DNA of 64,000 nucleotides from JACVRW01 sp963814095 (GCA_963814095.1 CAWFBT010000014.1:186001-250000); one strand, 5' to 3'. Counted from the stretch's first letter, positions 19,829 to 28,906 are shown. Translations and numbers: made by a program. Notes: generated by a model from the sequence alone, not told the origin.

Positions 19829-21391
19829 ATGAGCATCACTGAGACGAGGACCGTCGCGTCGATCGTGGGAGGCGAGATCCGCACCGAGGGGGAGCGGATC
19901 GAGTCGCGCAACCCCGCCAACCTGGAGGACGTCGTCTGTGAGGCCGTGCTGGCCGACGCCGGCGTCTTCGTGGACGCCTGCCGATCCGCGCGCGCAGCCC
20001 AGCGCGAGTGGGCCGCCGTGCCCGCCCCGGTTCGCGGCAAGGCGATCCAGCAGATCGGACGGCTCGTCGAGGAGAACAAGGAGGCGCTGGCCCGGCTCGT
20101 GACCCGCGAGATCGGCAAGCCCTACCCGGAGTCGCTCGGCGAGGTGCAGGAGATCGTCGACACCTGCGACTTCTTCGTCGGCGAGGGGCGCCGGCTCTAC
20201 GGCCAGACAGTGCCGTCGGAGATGCCCGACAAGCAGCTCTTCACCTTCCGCAACCCGGTCGGCGTGGCGGCGATCATCACCGCCGGCAACTTCCCGGTGG
20301 CGGTCCCCTCCTGGTACCTCGTACCCGCCATCCTGTGCGGCAACGCGGTCGTCTGGAAGCCGGCCGAGTACGCGCCGGCGCTGGGCGAAGCGCTCGCGCA
20401 GCTGTTCATCAACGGCGGCCTGCCCGACGGCGTCCTCAACCTCGTCGAGTGTGAGGGGAAGACGGCCTTCGAGGGGCTCGAGCGGGCGCTCGAGGAGAAG
20501 CTCGTCGACAAGGTCGGCTTCACGGGCTCGTCCGCCGTCGGCTCCGAGATCGGCGCCCTCTGCGGGCGCCACGTGCAGTCGCCCTGCCTCGAGCTCGGCG
20601 GCAAGAACCCGCTCGTCGTGATGCCGGACGCCGAGCTCGACCTCGCCGTCGAGGGCGCGCTCTTCAGCGGCTTCGGAACGGCGGGCCAGCGCTGCACGTC
20701 GCTCGGCACCGTGATCGTGCACGAGTCGATCCACGACGAGTTCATGGAGCGCTTCACGAAGGCCGTCGAGGAGGCGCCGATCGGCGATCCGACCCAGGAG
20801 GTCCTCTATGGGCCGATGATCCACGAGCGCTTCGCTGAGCGCTTCGAGGACTGGCTCGGGCTGATCCGCGACCACCACACGGTCTCGGGCTCGTCCGGCA
20901 CCGGCCGCATCGGCGGCGACAACCCGCGCGCGGGCTTCGTCGGCGATGCGGATGCGGGCATCTACTGCCACCCGACGATCGTCGACGGCGTGACCGCCGA
21001 CGACGAGATCTACGACACGGAGACGTTCGGGCCGATCGTGGGCGTCGCGAAGTTCAGCGACTTCGACGAGGCGGTCGAGCTGGCGAACGGCCACGGCTAT
21101 GGGCTCTCAGCGGCGATCTACACGACGAACGCGAAGTGGGCATTCCGCTTCCGCGAGCGCGTCAGCGCCGGGATGCTGTCCGTCAACAACTCGACGAGCG
21201 GTGCCGAGGCGCACCTGCCGTTCGGCGGCAACGGCCGCTCGGGCAACGGCAGCCGCCAGTCCGGCATCTGGGTGCTCGACCAGTTCACGCGCTGGCAGTC
21301 GATGAACTGGGACTACGCCGGCAAGCTGCAGAAGGCGCAGATGGACGTGGCCGAGCTGACCGGCGACCCGGACTTCCGGCTCGACGCCTAG
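19829..21391 (+). CDS. NAD(P)-dependent aldehyde dehydrogenase
   Basis: A complete 520-residue ALDH-superfamily enzyme that oxidises an aldehyde to its acid. The general-base Glu is in CLELGGKNPLVV, the catalytic Cys in GTAGQRCTSLGTV, the cofactor loop in VGFTGSSAVGSEI, and substrate-side residues in IITAGNFPVAVPSW. GIYCHPTIVDGVTADDEIYD and the closing AHLPFGGNGRSGNGSRQSG resemble the piperideine-6-carboxylate/alpha-aminoadipic semialdehyde group (ALDH7-like), but I cannot assign the substrate. It stands alone and converges with the FUSC gene across a hairpin terminator. Confidence 0.92.
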   Translation: MSITETRTVASIVGGEIRTEGERIESRNPANLEDVVCEAVLADAGVFVDACRSARAAQREWAAVPAPVRGKAIQQIGRLVEENKEALARLVTREIGKPYPESLGEVQEIVDTCDFFVGEGRRLYGQTVPSEMPDKQLFTFRNPVGVAAIITAGNFPVAVPSWYLVPAILCGNAVVWKPAEYAPALGEALAQLFINGGLPDGVLNLVECEGKTAFEGLERALEEKLVDKVGFTGSSAVGSEIGALCGRHVQSPCLELGGKNPLVVMPDAELDLAVEGALFSGFGTAGQRCTSLGTVIVHESIHDEFMERFTKAVEEAPIGDPTQEVLYGPMIHERFAERFEDWLGLIRDHHTVSGSSGTGRIGGDNPRAGFVGDADAGIYCHPTIVDGVTADDEIYDTETFGPIVGVAKFSDFDEAVELANGHGYGLSAAIYTTNAKWAFRFRERVSAGMLSVNNSTSGAEAHLPFGGNGRSGNGSRQSGIWVLDQFTRWQSMNWDYAGKLQKAQMDVAELTGDPDFRLDA

Positions 21392-21402
21392 GCGCGACCG
21401 CA

Positions 21403-21425
21403 GACCCTCACGACGGGTGAGGGTC
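21403..21425. terminator. Bidirectional hairpin terminator
   Basis: GACCCTCA (21403-21410) and TGAGGGTC (21418-21425) form a perfect 8-bp stem with a 7-base loop. It lies between the convergent aldehyde dehydrogenase and FUSC genes and includes the FUSC stop codon. There is no T-run, as often in GC-rich actinobacteria. Confidence 0.65.
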
Positions 21426-22622
21426 AAGCGTCGAGCGCACCGCGTCCTGCGCCCGTGGGCGCTCCATCCCGGTGGCGCGCAGGAGGTCGACCGCGATCAG
21501 CCGGACCTGGCCGACGATGTGGAGCGCCGACATGTTGCCGGTCTCGTCGAGCACGGTGTTGGCGACGGCGGCCGCGCGCACGGCGGCCTCGCGGGCCGGG
21601 CCGGGGCCGACGTCCTCGAGCAGGTGGAGCGCCCGGGTGGCCTCCGCCAACTCGGCAATCGAGGCGCTGACCTCGGGCGGGGTCGCGTCGCCCGTTGCGA
21701 CGGCCCGCCCGACACCGCGAGCCAGCGAGCGCGCGTCGGCGATTTCCAGCCGCAGATGTCGAGCGAGCTCCGCCAGCTTGCCGATCTCGACGAGCGCTCC
21801 CCGCCGCCCGAGCGACAGGCGCGCCGCGTCGGCCGCGGCCGTGATCGAGTCCTCGAGCTCGTCGTGCTCCGGTCGCAGCCGGGCGACCGCCTCCACGGCC
21901 CGGTCGGCCTCGGCCTCGTCACGGTCCTCCACGGCCTTGGCGATGTGGTCGAGGGCCGCCGCCAGGCCGTCGATGACGGGAGCCAGGTCCTTGCGGGCGA
22001 GGCGCAGGGGATCGACGGGCAACAGGATCGAGCCGACGAGCAGGCCGATGGCCGCGCCCGTGGCGGCATCCACGGCGCGGGTGAAGTCGAACGCGCCGTC
22101 CGGCGGCTGCAGCGTGGCCACCAGCACGGCCGACGCGGCAGCCTGCGAGGCGAGCAGCGGGCCGCCGCCGACGAGCGTGGCGCCGACCATCGCGAGTGCC
22201 ACGACCACGCCGATCTGCCAGGCGCCGGTGCCGATCAGCGCCACCAGCAGGTCCGCTATGGCGATGCCGACCGCCACCCCGAGCGCGAGCTCGACCGCGC
22301 GCGCCCTGCGTTCGCCGACGGTGAGGCCGAGCGTGATGACGGCGGAGATCGGGGCGAAGAAGGGCGTGGAGTGGCCGACCAGCTCGGTGGCCACGAGCCA
22401 GGCGAGCGAGGCCGCGACCGCGCTCTGCAGGATCGGGCGGGCCGTCGCGATCACGCGCGCGCGGCGCGCCTCTATGCCCGCCCGCGAGGCGGTGGCGGCC
22501 TCCTCGAGGAGCTCAGCGCGGGCGGGCGCGCGCCTCAACGCCGCTGCTCGCCGAGCGGCGCGCGAGACGTCCTCCATCCGGGACGGCGGGAGTCCGGGCG
22601 CGGTGTCGCGCCTGTCGGTCAT
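21408..22622 (-). CDS. FUSC-family (aromatic acid exporter-like) inner membrane protein
   Basis: The ATG at 22622 overlaps the stop of the ThDP enzyme (ATGA), giving 404 residues. The first 90 residues are a basic helical segment, followed by about six helices typical of the FUSC fold: STPFFAPISAVITLGLTVGE, LALGVAVGIAIADLLVALIG, IGVVVALAMVGATLVGGGPL, and ATGAAIGLLVGSILLPVDPL. The last 180 residues are soluble and helical. FUSC proteins include AaeB-type efflux components and other acid exporters. Coupling to a 2-oxo-acid-type ThDP enzyme suggests export of an acidic metabolite; that is inference. Confidence 0.78.
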   Translation of the reverse strand: MTDRRDTAPGLPPSRMEDVSRAARRAAALRRAPARAELLEEAATASRAGIEARRARVIATARPILQSAVAASLAWLVATELVGHSTPFFAPISAVITLGLTVGERRARAVELALGVAVGIAIADLLVALIGTGAWQIGVVVALAMVGATLVGGGPLLASQAAASAVLVATLQPPDGAFDFTRAVDAATGAAIGLLVGSILLPVDPLRLARKDLAPVIDGLAAALDHIAKAVEDRDEAEADRAVEAVARLRPEHDELEDSITAAADAARLSLGRRGALVEIGKLAELARHLRLEIADARSLARGVGRAVATGDATPPEVSASIAELAEATRALHLLEDVGPGPAREAAVRAAAVANTVLDETGNMSALHIVGQVRLIAVDLLRATGMERPRAQDAVRSTLDPHPS

Positions 22623-24274
22623 CGCCTGTACCAGCGCGGCGACACGTTGGGCGGCGGGCCAAGTGCCTCGCGCGCGACGAGCACTGTCGGCTCCTTGAGC
22701 GCGACGTGCCCCTTGAGCGCCATCGCGAAGTGCTCCCCGAGGCCGTCGACGTGGTCGGCCCGTACGCCGAACGAGCGCGCCAGCGCCACGAAGTCCGGGG
22801 TGAGGAGGTCGACGCCCTCGCGCGGGTCGCCGTGCCGGTCCTGGTCGAAGCGGATCATCCCGTAGCCGCCGTCCTCGACGATCACGGCCGTGAGCGGGAT
22901 GTTCTCCTGCTTGGCGGCCGCGAGCTCGCCGCAGGCGTAGAGGAAGCCGCCGTCGCCCGAGATGCTCACCGCCGGGCCCGCTCCCGCGAGCGCCGCGCCG
23001 AGGCCCTGGGGGAAGGCGCAGCCGAGCGTCCCCCAGCCGAGCGGGTAGGAGAGCTTGCGTGGCGCCGGGGTGCGGTGGAAGCCGCCGAGCCAGTAGCCCG
23101 GGATGCACATGTCGCTGACGAGCACGGCGTCGGCCGGCAGCGCGTTCTCGATGGCGGCCAGGAAGCCCATCGCCGCAGGGTCGCTCTCCGCGTATCCGGC
23201 GCGCACCTCGTCGCAGACGGCGCGCAGCCGTCGCGCCAGCGAATCGAGTCCGCCGCGCTCGCCGAGCCGCTCCGCCAGCGCCCCGCTCGCCGCGGCGGCG
23301 TCCGCCTCGAGCAGGACGTCCGGCAGGTAGTTCTTCGACGCGTCCGCCGGATCGACGTTGATCGCCATCAAGTGCGGCGGCTGCGGCTGCTTCCAGCCCT
23401 GGGTCATCATCGCGTCGAAGTCGGTGCCGATCGCGACCACCAGGTCGGCCTCGTCCCAGAGCGCGCCCACCTGGGGCACGTGCGGCGGGGCGTCCACCAG
23501 GCACGGGTGCCCGGGGGCCACGAGCCCGCGGGCCGAGTAGGTCAGCAGGAGCGGCGCCACCAGTCGTTCGGCGAGCCGCGCCACCTCGTCGCCGGCGCCC
23601 GACTGGAGCGCGCCACCGCCCGCCCAGATGAGCGGCCGGCGCGAGCGTTCGAGCAGCTCAAGGGCGCGGCTGAGATGGTCCTCGTCGGCGCGTGGCACCG
23701 GCGCGGGGGAGGCGATGTCGGCGTGCTGCTCGTGCTCCGCGCCGGCGACCAGCAGGTCGGTCGGGATCTCGACGTAGACGGGCCGCGCGGGCGCTGCCAG
23801 CGCCATGCGCGCCGCTGCCGCCACGACGGCGCCCGCGTGCTCCGCCCGTGTGACGCGGTAGGCCTCCTTGACGACGGGAGCGAACATCGCGGCCTGGTCG
23901 GTCGCCTCGTGCAGCACCCCGCGCCAGACCCCCGGGCGGCGCGCACTCGCCGGGATGTCGGTGGCGATCACGAGCACGGGCTGGCGCGAGGCCCAGGCCT
24001 CGCCGACGGCCGCGAGCGTGTTGGCCGCGCCCGGGCCGGTGGTGGTGAGCGCGACACCCAGCCGGCCGGTGGCGCGGGCGTAGCCGTCGGCCGCGTAGGC
24101 GGCCGTCTGCTCGTGGCGCACCCCCACGAGCCGGATCGGCGACCCGTTCAGCTCGCGCCAGAGCGGAAGGTTGTGGACGCCCGGCAGCCCGAACGCCAGC
24201 TCGACGCCGGCTTTCTCGAGCGCGGCCACGGCGAGTGCGGCGCCTGTCAGCATGCCCGTGCGGGATGAGCTCAC
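22619..24274 (-). CDS. Thiamine-diphosphate enzyme, acetolactate synthase-like
   Basis: A 551-residue three-domain ThDP protein. The ThDP-activating Glu is in GVRHEQTAAYAADGYARATG, the central domain has the PLIWAGGGALQSGAGDE signature, and the C-terminal pyrophosphate/Mg motif is VSISGDGGFLYACGELAAAK followed by DGGYGMI. This is the family of acetolactate synthase, benzoylformate decarboxylase and oxalyl-CoA decarboxylase. No acetolactate synthase small subunit is adjacent, so a catabolic decarboxylase or ligase role is likelier than branched-chain synthesis. The start may be GTG 24274 or ATG 24253. It is divergent from the CoA-transferase gene. Confidence 0.82.
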   Translation of the reverse strand: MSSSRTGMLTGAALAVAALEKAGVELAFGLPGVHNLPLWRELNGSPIRLVGVRHEQTAAYAADGYARATGRLGVALTTTGPGAANTLAAVGEAWASRQPVLVIATDIPASARRPGVWRGVLHEATDQAAMFAPVVKEAYRVTRAEHAGAVVAAAARMALAAPARPVYVEIPTDLLVAGAEHEQHADIASPAPVPRADEDHLSRALELLERSRRPLIWAGGGALQSGAGDEVARLAERLVAPLLLTYSARGLVAPGHPCLVDAPPHVPQVGALWDEADLVVAIGTDFDAMMTQGWKQPQPPHLMAINVDPADASKNYLPDVLLEADAAAASGALAERLGERGGLDSLARRLRAVCDEVRAGYAESDPAAMGFLAAIENALPADAVLVSDMCIPGYWLGGFHRTPAPRKLSYPLGWGTLGCAFPQGLGAALAGAGPAVSISGDGGFLYACGELAAAKQENIPLTAVIVEDGGYGMIRFDQDRHGDPREGVDLLTPDFVALARSFGVRADHVDGLGEHFAMALKGHVALKEPTVLVAREALGPPPNVSPRWYRR

Positions 24275-25473
24275 CGGACCAATCCTTACAGGGTCGGCCG
24301 CCGCTTCAGGGTGTGCGCGTGGCGGACCTGTCGCGCGTGCTCGCCGGGCCCTACTGCACGATGGTGCTCGCCGATCTCGGTGCCGACGTCGTCAAGGTCG
24401 AGCGGCCGCAGGGCGGGGACGAGACGCGCACCTGGGGACCGCCCTTCGTCGCCGGCGAGGCCGCCTACTTCCTGTCGGTCAACCGCGGCAAGCGCTCCTG
24501 CGCGCTCGATCTCGGGAGCGAGGAGGGGAGAGCGCTCGCGCTCGAGCTCTGCGCCCGGGCGGACATCGTGATCGAGAACTTCAAGCTCGGCGGAGCCGAG
24601 CGGCTCGGGGTCGGCTACGAGCAGGTGCGCGAGCGCAACCCGGGCGTCGTGTACTGCTCGATCACAGGCTTCGGCTCCGAGCGCGAGCCGCGCGGGCGGC
24701 CCGGCTACGACTTCGTGGCCCAGGCAGAGACGGGTTTGATGTCGATCACCGGGCCGCGCGACGGGCAGCCCTTCAAGGCGGGCGTGGCCATGGTGGACGT
24801 GCTGACCGGGCTTCACGCGGCGGCGGGGGTGCTCGGCGCGCTGCACGGCGGGCAGGGCGGCCGCATCGAGGTGCCGCTGCTCGACAGCGGGCTGGCGGGG
24901 CTCGTGAACGTCGCGCAGAACGCGCTCGTGACGGGCGTCGAGCCGGGCCGCTACGGCAACGCGCACCCGAACATCGTCCCCTACCAGGACTTCGAGACGG
25001 GCTCGGGCCGGATCGCTGTCGCGGCCGCCAACGACGGGCTCTTCCGCGCGCTCTGCGGCGCCATCCGGCTGACCGAGCTGCCGGGGGACGAGCGCTTCGC
25101 GACCAACGCGGCGCGCGTCGAGAACCGCGACGTGCTGATCCCCATGCTCGAGGCGCGCTTCGCCGAGCGCAGCGCGGAGGAGTGGCTGCCGGCCCTCGAC
25201 GCCGCCGGGGTGCCCTGCGGCAAGGTCCGCACCGTGACCGACGCGCTCGCCGCCGCCGCGAGCTCAGGCAAGCCCGCCACGATGGAGGTCGCCCATCCGA
25301 GCGCCGGCCCGCTCGAGCTTGTGGCCTCGCCGATCTGGGGCCCGGTCGACCCGGCCTCGTCGCGGCCACCGCCGCTCCTGGGGGAGCACACGGCCGAGGT
25401 GCTGGCGGAGCTCGGCCGCTCCGAGGACGAGATCGCCGCGCTGCTCGCGTCCGGCGTCGCCGCTACTCCCTGA
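24265..25473 (+). CDS. Class III CoA-transferase (CaiB/BaiF family)
   Basis: ATG at 24265 gives 402 residues beginning MSSPDQSLQG. Family hallmarks are VRVADLSRVLAGPYCTMVLA near the N-terminus, VERPQGGDETRTWGPPF, DIVIENFKLGGAERLGVGYE and GRPGYDFVAQAETGLMSITG. The likely catalytic Asp is in AMVDVLTGLHAA. These intertwined dimers move CoA between carboxylic acids. The acceptor is unknown; formate, carnitine, mesaconate and aromatic acids are all used in the family. Its start region overlaps that of the divergent ThDP enzyme, suggesting shared regulation. Confidence 0.9.
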   Translation: MSSPDQSLQGRPPLQGVRVADLSRVLAGPYCTMVLADLGADVVKVERPQGGDETRTWGPPFVAGEAAYFLSVNRGKRSCALDLGSEEGRALALELCARADIVIENFKLGGAERLGVGYEQVRERNPGVVYCSITGFGSEREPRGRPGYDFVAQAETGLMSITGPRDGQPFKAGVAMVDVLTGLHAAAGVLGALHGGQGGRIEVPLLDSGLAGLVNVAQNALVTGVEPGRYGNAHPNIVPYQDFETGSGRIAVAAANDGLFRALCGAIRLTELPGDERFATNAARVENRDVLIPMLEARFAERSAEEWLPALDAAGVPCGKVRTVTDALAAAASSGKPATMEVAHPSAGPLELVASPIWGPVDPASSRPPPLLGEHTAEVLAELGRSEDEIAALLASGVAATP

Positions 25474-25852
25474 GCCCGGCCTCCTCGAGCGCCTGGTCCC
25501 AGCTCTCGAAGTACTCGATGCGGACCATCACGCCGTCCTCGAAAGTGCCCACGTGGTGGAACAGCTCCTGGTCGATCACGATGCCGCTGCCCTTGCCCTT
25601 GCCGTGGTGGCGCAGCCTCACGGCCACTACATCGCCGCCGTCGCGGTATTCCTGCGGCTGCAGTTGGAGCTCCTCCATGTCGTCGTCGATCGCCTCCCAG
25701 AAGCGGATGATCTCCTCCGGCCCCGTGCAGGAGTCGGAGCTCTGGAGCGCCGGAAGGATCCATTCGACCCGCGGGTGAAAGTCGCGGACGGCCGCCGCGA
25801 AGTCGCGCCTGTTGTACGCATCGATGAATTCGCGGGTCTTGTCGACGTTCAA
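25463..25852 (-). CDS. SnoaL/NTF2-like protein
   Basis: A 129-residue protein of the NTF2 fold: TREFIDAYNRRDFAAAVRDF with the typical acidic-aromatic start, GPEEIIRFWEAIDDDMEELQ, the central sheet GDVVAVRLRHHGKGKGSGI, and a C-terminal FEDGVMVRIEYFESWDQALE. SnoaL-like proteins are small cyclases, isomerases or binding proteins; no catalytic assignment is possible from sequence. It overlaps the end of the CoA-transferase gene by 11 bases on the opposite strand and is divergent from the VOC gene 43 bases away. Confidence 0.8.
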   Translation of the reverse strand: MNVDKTREFIDAYNRRDFAAAVRDFHPRVEWILPALQSSDSCTGPEEIIRFWEAIDDDMEELQLQPQEYRDGGDVVAVRLRHHGKGKGSGIVIDQELFHHVGTFEDGVMVRIEYFESWDQALEEAGLRE

Positions 25853-25895
25853 CTGCGAAATGACCCGCGCAGTATCTCGCTTGAAAGGAGACGAG

Positions 25896-26319
25896 ATGGA
25901 CTACAAGCTCGAATTGGTGGTGGTGCCGGTGTCGGATGTCGACCGGGCCGTCGCCTTCTACTCGGAGAAGCTTGGCTTCAACATCGACGGCGACCACGGG
26001 GCCGGTGAGACCTTCCGCGTCGTGCAGCTGACGCCACCCGGATCGCAGTGCTCGATCGCGGTCGGCATCGGCATCAGCCCGGTTGCCCCGGGCACCTACC
26101 AGGGCCTCCACCTCGTCGTGGAGGACATCGAGAAGGCGATCGCGGAGCTTCTCGGAGAGGGGCGTCGACGTCGGCGAGCCGTTCCACTTCGGCGAGGCCG
26201 GGCAGACGACGGGGCTCGATCCGAACCGCGCCGACTACGGGACGTTCGCGACCTTCAGCGATCCCGACGGCAACGGCTGGGTGCTGCAGGAGGTGCGCCG
26301 GCGCGCGCCGGGTCGCTAG
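25896..26319 (+). CDS. Glyoxalase/VOC-superfamily protein
   Basis: AAAGGAG precedes ATG 25896. The protein has paired beta-alpha-beta-beta-beta modules: LELVVVPVSDVDRAVAFYSE and KLGFNIDGD in the first, and VDVGEPFHFGEAG with FSDPDGNGWVLQEV in the second. The frame changes near 26160 (AELLERGVDV after removing one base). VOC members bind a metal through His/Glu pairs and act as lyases, dioxygenases or resistance proteins. FSDPDGNGWVLQE supplies the usual C-terminal metal Glu, and LVVVPVSD lacks the first His, so the metal site may be incomplete. Confidence 0.8.
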
Positions 26320-26918
26320 TGCGGCTCGTCCGGCGACGATGCCGGCGGACGCGACTCCTCAGCGAGCGAGGTGATGGTCAGCGAGCCGCGCGCGGCCTGC
26401 TCCATCACCTCGGTCGCCTCGTCCGAGGAGCGGGCATACAGCTCGACGAGCATGTGGATGACGATGCGCTCCTCGTCGTGCTTGTGGAAGCGCACGTGGG
26501 TGAAGAACTCGCGCGTGCCGTGGTCGCCGAAGGCGGCGAAGGCAAGCGACTCGGCGGCCTCGGGCCCGGAGCAGGACTCGACCTGGTCGGCGTCCACGGT
26601 GACCGTGCAGGAGGCGACCCAGGGCGTGCCGGTGACCATCCGCTCCCAGCGGTCCTCCACCGGCTCGATGCGCGAGATGCGGCGGCCGTTCTCGTCGTAG
26701 AAGGTGAGGCTGAGGTGGGGCTGGTCGTGCAGGCAGTCGAGGCACTGGACGACCGCCTCCTGCACCTCCTCGACAGGGTCGACGGCCTCGCCGGTATCGG
26801 CGTCGACCTTCAAGATGCCCTCGTAGTGAAGCTGAACCTCGAGGTTCTGCGACCAGCAGCGGTAGCAGCGAAGCCAGCTCGACTGGGTTCCAAGCGACTC
26901 GGGCGCGGATCCCTCCAT
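26316..26918 (-). CDS. Protein of unknown function with two CxxC pairs
   Basis: The start at ATG 26918 gives 200 residues. I do not recognise the family. The N-terminal third has two Cys pairs, WLRCYRCWSQN and VVQCLDCLHDQP, spaced like a zinc ribbon. The rest is a mixed alpha/beta domain with TFYDENGRRISRIEPVEDRW, GTPWVASCTVTVDADQVESC and VRFHKHDEERIVIHMLVEL. The stop overlaps the VOC gene end by 4 bases (convergent). It is divergent from the lipoprotein gene with only 9 bases between the starts. Confidence 0.6.
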   Translation of the reverse strand: MEGSAPESLGTQSSWLRCYRCWSQNLEVQLHYEGILKVDADTGEAVDPVEEVQEAVVQCLDCLHDQPHLSLTFYDENGRRISRIEPVEDRWERMVTGTPWVASCTVTVDADQVESCSGPEAAESLAFAAFGDHGTREFFTHVRFHKHDEERIVIHMLVELYARSSDEATEVMEQAARGSLTITSLAEESRPPASSPDEPH

Positions 26919-26927
26919 GCATCCATT

Positions 26928-27320
26928 ATGGCCGTCGCCGCCGTTCTTACCCTGTCGGGCTGCTCGTTGGGGGCCGATGAGGAGGCCCCGCGGGCCTCCG
27001 GACCGCCCGCCGAGATAGCCGCGGTGGTGCAGCGACTCGAGCGCGCGACGGCGGAGCGCGACTGGGCCGCGGTCTGTGCGGACCTGTTCACCGCGGCCGC
27101 ACGCGAGCGCGCCGGAGGCCCTGACTGCGCCCGCCTCCTTGGCGAGGCGGCGGCCGACGTGCGCCGGCCCGAGATCGAGATCCGCGGCATACGGGTGCGG
27201 GAGGGAGGCCGCGCGAGCGTCGACGTCCGCACGCGGGCGTCCGGCCAGGAGACCGTCTCCAACGTGCTCGAGCTGCGCAACGAGAACGGCCAGTGGCGCG
27301 TCGAGGCGCTGAGCGGCTGA
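26928..27320 (+). CDS. Small lipoprotein, NTF2-like fold possible
   Basis: ATG 26928 gives 130 residues with a very short leader ending in a lipobox (VLTLSGCSLG); the n-region lacks a basic residue, so the true start may lie slightly upstream. The mature part contains AAVVQRLERATAERDWAAVC, CARLLGEAAADVRRP, VREGGRASVDVRTRASG, and a C-terminal LELRNENGQWRVEALSG. That order resembles small NTF2-like lipoproteins. Two cysteines (VCADL and GPDCARL) could form a disulfide. Function unknown. Confidence 0.65.
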   Translation: MAVAAVLTLSGCSLGADEEAPRASGPPAEIAAVVQRLERATAERDWAAVCADLFTAAARERAGGPDCARLLGEAAADVRRPEIEIRGIRVREGGRASVDVRTRASGQETVSNVLELRNENGQWRVEALSG

Positions 27321-27321
27321 G

Positions 27322-28299
27322 TCAGTCGAGGCAGCCCGCGAGGGCCTCGAGGGTGGCGTCGAAGTCCGTCTTCGTGACACCGCCGATGCAAGGCGACGTG
27401 GTGCCGCAGTCGCGATAGCGGCGCACGCTGGCGGCGGCCTCCTCCGCGGTTCCGATGGCGGCCAGGAGGCCGAGGTACTCGTTCGAGATCGCCTTGATCG
27501 CGGCGTCGGGGCCGCCGTCCTGCATGCCGCGGTCGAAGCCGGCCACGTCCTCCGCGAAGCCGGATGCCTCGATCATCGCCCGGTAGAACGGCAGCGAGAA
27601 GTAGGTGATCAGCTCTGTGCGAAGCCGGGCACGCGCCTCCTCCGGCTCGGTAGTCACGGCCGACGGCACCGCCGCCACGATGTCGAAGCCCTCGAGCGGC
27701 AGCCCCGCCCGCTCGCGGCCCTCGCTGACGGCGGGCACGACGACGTCGCGGACGTAGTTCGGGTTGCAGAGCCAGAGCACCACGCCGTCTGCGATCTCGC
27801 CCGCCAGACGCAGCATCTTCTCGGACAGCCCGGCGAGGTAGATGGGGATGTCCGGCCGCGGGTCGTAGCCCATGAAGCGAAAGCTCGAGCTGAACTTCTC
27901 CCCCTCGGGCGGGCTCTCGCCGCGCAGGGTGGCGCGCACGATGCCGACGTACTGGCGCATCTCGCGCAGCGGCTTGTCGAGCGTCTGGCCGTACCAGGCT
28001 TCGACCACGGGGCGATGCGAGACGCCGAGGCCGATCAGCGCACGCCCGCGCGAGAACTCGTCGAGCGTGGCGAACGACTGGGCGGTGGCCACCGGCGTGC
28101 GCGAGTAGATGGGCATCACGCCGGTGCCGAGCAGGATGCGCTCGGTGCGCGACGCGTACGCCATCAGCACGGTCACCGAGTCGCGCGCGGCGATGTGGGT
28201 CACATAGGCCGACTCGTAGCCGAGCTGCTCCGCGCGGGCGGCGCGCTGGACCGCCTTCTCCAGCGAGCGTCCAGCGCCTATGAACGAGCCGAGGGCCAA
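27322..28299 (-). CDS. LLM-class, probably F420-dependent oxidoreductase
   Basis: Bacterial-luciferase-like TIM barrel: EQLGYESAYVTHIAARDSV, RTERILLGTGVMPIYSRTPV, FATLDEFSRGRALIGLGVSH, DIPIYLAGLSEKMLRLAGEI, ADGVVLWLCNPNYV. This layout matches actinobacterial F420-dependent LLM proteins more than FMN luciferases. Genes for F420 synthesis occur at 51-53.5 kb. No ATG or GTG fits the N-terminus; TTG at 28299 (LALGSFIGAGRS) is the best start, giving 325 residues. The upstream neighbour mobA is divergent, 49 bases away. The substrate is unknown. Confidence 0.85.
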   Translation of the reverse strand: MALGSFIGAGRSLEKAVQRAARAEQLGYESAYVTHIAARDSVTVLMAYASRTERILLGTGVMPIYSRTPVATAQSFATLDEFSRGRALIGLGVSHRPVVEAWYGQTLDKPLREMRQYVGIVRATLRGESPPEGEKFSSSFRFMGYDPRPDIPIYLAGLSEKMLRLAGEIADGVVLWLCNPNYVRDVVVPAVSEGRERAGLPLEGFDIVAAVPSAVTTEPEEARARLRTELITYFSLPFYRAMIEASGFAEDVAGFDRGMQDGGPDAAIKAISNEYLGLLAAIGTAEEAAASVRRYRDCGTTSPCIGGVTKTDFDATLEALAGCLD

Positions 28300-28348
28300 G
28301 GCGGGCGCAAGCCTATACCGGCGGCGCGGCCGGGTAGGCTCGCCCGCT

Positions 28349-28906
28349 GTGATCGGCGCGGTGCTAGCCGGCGGCGAGGGACGCAGGCTCGGAGCTGGCT
28401 CGAAGGCGGCCGCGCAGCTCGCCGGCCGGCCGCTCGTCGAGTACCCGCTCGAGGCGCTCGCCGCGGTGTGCGAGCGCGTGGCGGTCGTATGCAAGCGCGA
28501 CACGCGCCTTCCGGAGCTGGCCGGAGCCGAGCGCTGGGACGAGCCCGACGAGCCGCGCCACCCGCTCACCGGGATCGTGCACGCGCTCGAGACCGGAGGC
28601 GCGCCGGTGCTCGTCTGCGCGGCAGACATGCCGTTCGTGACGGCCGACGCATGCCGGACGCTGATCCAGGGCGCCGCCGGCGCGCCGGCGGTCGTCGCGA
28701 GCGCAGCCGGCGTGCTGCAACCGACGTTCGGGCTCTACGCGCCCGCGGCGCTCGACGTGCTGCGCGCGGCCCCGCCGGACGCGCCGCTCACGCGCACCGT
28801 CGAGGCGCTCGACCCGGCCCGGGTCGCGCTGCCGCCGTCGCTGCTGCGGAGCATCAACACGCCCGAGCAGCTCGCCGACGCAGAGGCGCTGCTGGCCGCT
28901 CGCTAG
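28349..28906 (+). CDS. mobA: Molybdenum cofactor guanylyltransferase
   Basis: GTG at 28349 starts IGAVLAGGEGRRLGAGSKAA, the nucleotide-binding loop of MobA-type transferases. VLVCAADMPFVTADAC carries the Mg-binding Asp. At 185 residues it matches MobA, which joins GMP to molybdopterin to make the dinucleotide cofactor. The CofC-like nucleotidyltransferase at 51840 belongs to the same superfamily but has a different signature. No other molybdenum genes are in the window. It converges with the secreted beta-propeller-like gene, overlapping by 4 bases. Confidence 0.85.
   Translation: MIGAVLAGGEGRRLGAGSKAAAQLAGRPLVEYPLEALAAVCERVAVVCKRDTRLPELAGAERWDEPDEPRHPLTGIVHALETGGAPVLVCAADMPFVTADACRTLIQGAAGAPAVVASAAGVLQPTFGLYAPAALDVLRAAPPDAPLTRTVEALDPARVALPPSLLRSINTPEQLADAEALLAAR

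Noticed and set aside
22619..25473. ThDP enzyme and class III CoA-transferase as an oxalyl-CoA decarboxylase/formyl-CoA transferase pair
   Set aside because: The genes are divergent neighbours, but the ThDP protein lacks typical oxalyl-CoA decarboxylase segments and looks acetolactate-synthase-like; oxalate degradation is not supported.
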